From Mucilaginibacter terrae (GTDB lineage Bacteria > Bacteroidota > Bacteroidia > Sphingobacteriales > Sphingobacteriaceae): DNA of 64,000 nt. The position numbers and the translations under genes were made by a program. Below, piece after piece: positions 61,254-64,000 of the stretch (its first letter is position 1; every line of letters starts with the position of its first letter). The notes beneath the pieces are model-generated. The model saw nothing but the letters and a program-made list of their open reading frames with translations, did not search any database and was not told where the DNA came from. The DNA lies in assembly GCF_031951985.1 (NCBI RefSeq), contig NZ_JAVLVU010000001.1:5146001-5210000 (forward strand), given 5' to 3'.

Positions 61254-63320
61254 TTACCAGATCTTAATGCGGTCTTCGGGCTTTTTGTACATTTTGTTGC
61301 CCGGTTGTATGTTAAATGCTTTGTACCAGGCATCCATATTGGTTATAGGCGCGTTGGTGCGGAACTGTTCAGGTGAGTGTGGGTCGGTTAAAATCTGCTG
61401 CATTGAAGCCTCTGGGCGTTTTTTACCTCTCCAAACTTGTGCCCAAGATAAGAAAAATCGTTGGTCGGGTGTAAAGCCGTCAATTTTGGTGTTCGATTTA
61501 CCTTGTTTGGTTTTTTTGAAGGCCTCGTATGCCACGTTCAAGCCACCTAAATCGGCCAGGTTTTCGCCTAAGGTTAATTTACCGTTTACGTGTACGGTAT
61601 CTAACACGGTAAAGGCGTTGTACTGGTTTACCACTAAATCGGCACGGGTTTTAAACTTATCGGCATCGTCTTTTTTCCACCAGTCGCGCAGGGTGCCGTC
61701 GGCATCGTACTGGCGGCCCTGGTCGTCAAAACCGTGGGTCATTTCGTGACCTATTACTGCACCAATACCACCGTAGTTAATGGCATCATCGGCATTAAAA
61801 TCAAAGAAAGGGAACTGCAAAATACCTGCAGGGAACACAATTTCGTTGTTTACCGGGCTGTAGTAAGCGTTAACGGTAGGAGGGGTCATTCCCCACTCGG
61901 TCTTGTCAACAGGCTTTCCTAAACGGCTCACCATGTCATTGTAGCTCCATACACCAATGCGGCGCAGGTTACCATAATAATCGTTACGGTCAATAGTTAA
62001 GCCGTTATAGGTTTCCCATTTATCGGTATAGCCAATTTTAACGGTAAAGGCGTTAAGTTTTTTAAGGGCGCGGGCTTTGGTGTCGGCTGTCATCCAGTCT
62101 AAACGCTGAATGCGCTCGCCCAAAGTAACTTTAAGGTTGTTTACCAAACCTACCATGTACTGCTTGGCGGCAGGGGTAAAGTATTTGGCCACATAAAGCT
62201 GACCCAGCAATTCGCCCAGGCTGCCATCAACCAAACCGGTCATACGCTCGTAACGTGGAGCCTGCACCTGCTGACCGCTTAATACGCTGCTGAATTTAAA
62301 CTGGCTTTTAACAAATGGCGAGCTTAACGAACCTGCCGAACCGCGAAGGATTCCCCATTTCAAGTAAGTTTTCCAATCGGCAACCGGTATAGTACCCAAA
62401 AGGCCGTCGGCAGTGGTCATGAATGATGGCGATGAAACCAAAACCGAATCAGGGCTGCCCACTTTTAACTTAGGTAAAATTTCAACCCAGTTTAAGTGAG
62501 GCGTAGTTTTAGCTAATGCCGGGGTAGCAAATTTGTTGTAAGTTTTGTTAGGGTCGCGCATGGCCACACGGGTCATTTGTGCTTCGGCCAGTTTGCTCTC
62601 GATACCAAAAATTGTTTCGGCATTTTTGGCTGCGGTTTGCGCATCGGTACCGGTTAAGGTAAACAGCTCAACAATATATTGTTTGTAAGCATCCTGTATG
62701 CGTTTGGTGCGGGCATCGCTTTTTAAATAGTAATCACGATCGGGCAAACTGGTGCCACCCTGACCAAAACCTACGATGTATTTGGTTGGGTTTTTAGAAT
62801 CCTGCCTTACACCAAAGCTAAACAGCGGACTGCCCAGCGCGTTGGCGCGCTCATGAACTATCTCATTAACCACGCCGTTAACATCGGCAATGGCATCAAT
62901 GCGTTGCAAATCGGCCTGGATAGGGGTATAGCCACGTTTTTCGATAGCTACCGAATCCATACCGCTGGCGTATAGATCACCTACACGCTGCTCAATGCTG
63001 CCTTTAGGAGCACCGGTTTTGGCGCTGATTTCGGCAGTAATGGCTTGCAGTTTTTTCTTGTTGCCATCGTTAAGCATAATAAAGCTACCCCAGCGGGTTT
63101 CTTTAGCCGGAATTTCGTTGGCTTTTAACCAGCCACCGTTGGCGTACTCAAAAAAGTCGTCGCCTGGTTTAACCGACTTATCCATATTAGCCGGGTCGAT
63201 AAATTTTTTAGGGGGATCGGCCTTAGCCTTTTTGTTTTTTCCACCATCGCCGGCCTGCACGTTTGCCGAAAAGCAAAGCGCTGCTGCGGCCAGCATCCAA
63301 TTTCCAAAATTATATTTCAT
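61254..63320 (-). CDS. M13-family zinc metallopeptidase (neprilysin/PepO-like)
   Basis: Exported endopeptidase of 688 residues from the ATG at 63320, which gives the signal peptide NWMLAAAALCFSANVQA; a longer frame from 63371 would include the promoter. The N-terminal Peptidase_M13_N domain (DDFFEYANGGWLKANEIPAK) precedes the catalytic domain with IGHEMTHGFDDQGRQYDADG, where His525 and His529 bind zinc and Glu526 is catalytic. ENLADLGGLNVAYEAF supplies Glu586. The final RIKIW is the usual end. Length is normal. Confidence 0.95.
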   Translation of the reverse strand: MKYNFGNWMLAAAALCFSANVQAGDGGKNKKAKADPPKKFIDPANMDKSVKPGDDFFEYANGGWLKANEIPAKETRWGSFIMLNDGNKKKLQAITAEISAKTGAPKGSIEQRVGDLYASGMDSVAIEKRGYTPIQADLQRIDAIADVNGVVNEIVHERANALGSPLFSFGVRQDSKNPTKYIVGFGQGGTSLPDRDYYLKSDARTKRIQDAYKQYIVELFTLTGTDAQTAAKNAETIFGIESKLAEAQMTRVAMRDPNKTYNKFATPALAKTTPHLNWVEILPKLKVGSPDSVLVSSPSFMTTADGLLGTIPVADWKTYLKWGILRGSAGSLSSPFVKSQFKFSSVLSGQQVQAPRYERMTGLVDGSLGELLGQLYVAKYFTPAAKQYMVGLVNNLKVTLGERIQRLDWMTADTKARALKKLNAFTVKIGYTDKWETYNGLTIDRNDYYGNLRRIGVWSYNDMVSRLGKPVDKTEWGMTPPTVNAYYSPVNNEIVFPAGILQFPFFDFNADDAINYGGIGAVIGHEMTHGFDDQGRQYDADGTLRDWWKKDDADKFKTRADLVVNQYNAFTVLDTVHVNGKLTLGENLADLGGLNVAYEAFKKTKQGKSNTKIDGFTPDQRFFLSWAQVWRGKKRPEASMQQILTDPHSPEQFRTNAPITNMDAWYKAFNIQPGNKMYKKPEDRIKIW

Positions 63321-63368
63321 GCACTTAATCAAATAAGGTTTTAAAAGTAAGCATTTTAACCATTTATG

Positions 63369-63376
63369 CAAATGTA
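63369..63376 (-). promoter_or_regulatory. -7 promoter element (TACATTTG) of the peptidase gene
   Basis: Full TAnnTTTG match on the minus strand, 48 bases before the ATG at 63320. The -33 region is not convincing. Confidence 0.45.
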
Positions 63377-63451
63377 ACCCTACGTAATTGTTACATGGCT
63401 AAGTATAAAATTTTGTTTGGGGATGATGAAAAGCGGCGTTCGGCAATATTA

Positions 63452-63478
63452 TGTCAGTACTGACACCATCCTGTCAGT
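63452..63478. promoter_or_regulatory. Palindrome TGTCAGTACTGACA with a third half-site
   Basis: A perfect 14-bp palindrome (63452-63465) is followed six bases later by another TGTCAGT. It lies between the divergent M13 peptidase and ssrA promoters, where a dimeric regulator could bind. No other gene is seen in this 396-base gap. Confidence 0.35.
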
Positions 63479-63666
63479 GTTCAAGGCACGTTCAAATGCT
63501 TTAGGAGTCGCGGGTGTTTAATTCATTTTGATGAAACACTAAATTGAACACCACGCAGAAACAAGGGAAAATCGAGTAATTGTGAGGTTACAAGAAGAAA
63601 AATCAAAACGACAGGGAAGGCTCATATACTAATTAAGCATTATTTTAAACTATGGCCTCAAAATTG

Positions 63667-63674
63667 TAGCTTTG
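63667..63674 (+). promoter_or_regulatory. -7 promoter element (TAGCTTTG) of ssrA
   Basis: Full consensus match 42 bases before the mature tmRNA 5' end, leaving a short precursor leader; the -33 region reads TTTA. Confidence 0.5.
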
Positions 63675-63716
63675 TAACTGCTTAACTGCAACTGGCTACT
63701 GCCACTCTATAAAAAT

Positions 63717-64000
63717 GGGGTCGACCGGAATTGACAGGATGGAGATAAGTAAGTAAGCATGCAGCGCGTTGTGTGAATTAGCGCTTAAATCTGAACGCTC
63801 AAACTTACAAATGGCGAAAATAACTACGCCTTAGCTGCCTAATTTAGAATTAGCATAGCTTTTGTCCCGCCGGTTTTCCGTTTCATCGGATCGGCAATCG
63901 GGGCATCGAAAGATGAAACTGGCTTGCTTAGGGTGTGATAAGCGGGCGAGATAAAGCACCTACGGAAGATGGTACAGGTGAGCAACTGACCTTCCCCTTC
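63717..64000 (+). ncRNA. ssrA: Transfer-messenger RNA (tmRNA), 3' end beyond the window
   Basis: The 5' end GGGGTCGACCGGAATTGACA is the conserved acceptor/D-arm-like start of tmRNA. The tag frame at 63813-63842 reads GGC GAA AAT AAC TAC GCC TTA GCT GCC TAA, that is GENNYALAA, with Gly as resume codon and the LAA end recognised by proteases. Pseudoknot-like G/C-rich segments follow (GTCCCGCCGG, GCGGGCGAG). The 3' tRNA-like half is cut off. It rescues stalled ribosomes together with SmpB. Confidence 0.95.

Overview
The window looks like chromosome from a Sphingobacteriaceae member (Mucilaginibacter- or Pedobacter-like Bacteroidota). The evidence is a SusC/SusD polysaccharide-utilisation locus, promoters of the Bacteroidota type (TTTG about 19 bases before TAnnTTTG), little sign of Shine-Dalgarno sequences, a tmRNA tag reading GENNYALAA, and many lipoproteins of the ...CxK type. 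No phage, plasmid or CRISPR was seen.

Layout. 0-18.8 kb: a polysaccharide-utilisation locus with a Na+/solute symporter (5' end outside the window), a SusC transporter broken by a one-base frameshift in an A7 tract, SusD, two surface glycan-binding lipoproteins, a two-domain esterase, a GH95 fucosidase-type enzyme and two clan GH-D alpha-galactosidase-type enzymes. The likely substrate is a glycan with alpha-linked galactose/fucose-type ends and ester groups. 18.8-19.4 kb: decayed remnants of a histidine kinase and an AraC regulator. 19.5-22.9 kb: a TetR regulator with matching operators, controlling two SDR reductases and a quinone-oxidoreductase-type enzyme. 23.2-25.3 kb: two single-domain response regulators and a PAS histidine kinase. 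25.8-29.6 kb: a sulfur operon (Crp/Fnr regulator, TauE/SafE exporter, two YeeE/YedE half-transporters, CstB-like MBL-rhodanese). 29.8-36.4 kb: a tripartite RND efflux operon with a MarR regulator. 36.5-39.2 kb: an IS481-family element joined to a broken ISAon1-type element, next to tRNA-Ser(UGA).

39.4-56.5 kb is ordinary core genome: YihY, a thioesterase, MltG, rhodanese, PASTA protein, Fmt, DUF1343/NamZ-like protein, LolC/E-like permease, an ECF sigma factor with a membrane-spanning partner, MazG, MnmD, a second CstB-like protein, DUF808, truncated haemoglobin, a LuxR regulator and a TonB-C protein. Several palindromic intergenic repeats lie here.

56.5-61.1 kb is AT-rich and is the most unusual part. 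It reads as a polymorphic-toxin locus on the minus strand. A secreted carrier with a Gly-rich linker is cut by one in-frame TAG from a C-terminal domain with an ExK nuclease-like motif. After it come a coupled LRR protein (candidate immunity), a decayed SMI1/KNR4 5' end, a DUF3289 toxin-tip fragment, a second candidate immunity lipoprotein and an intact SMI1/KNR4 protein. Two copies of a ~110-bp inverted-repeat element lie between the modules. The window ends with an M13 metallopeptidase and the 5' part of ssrA.
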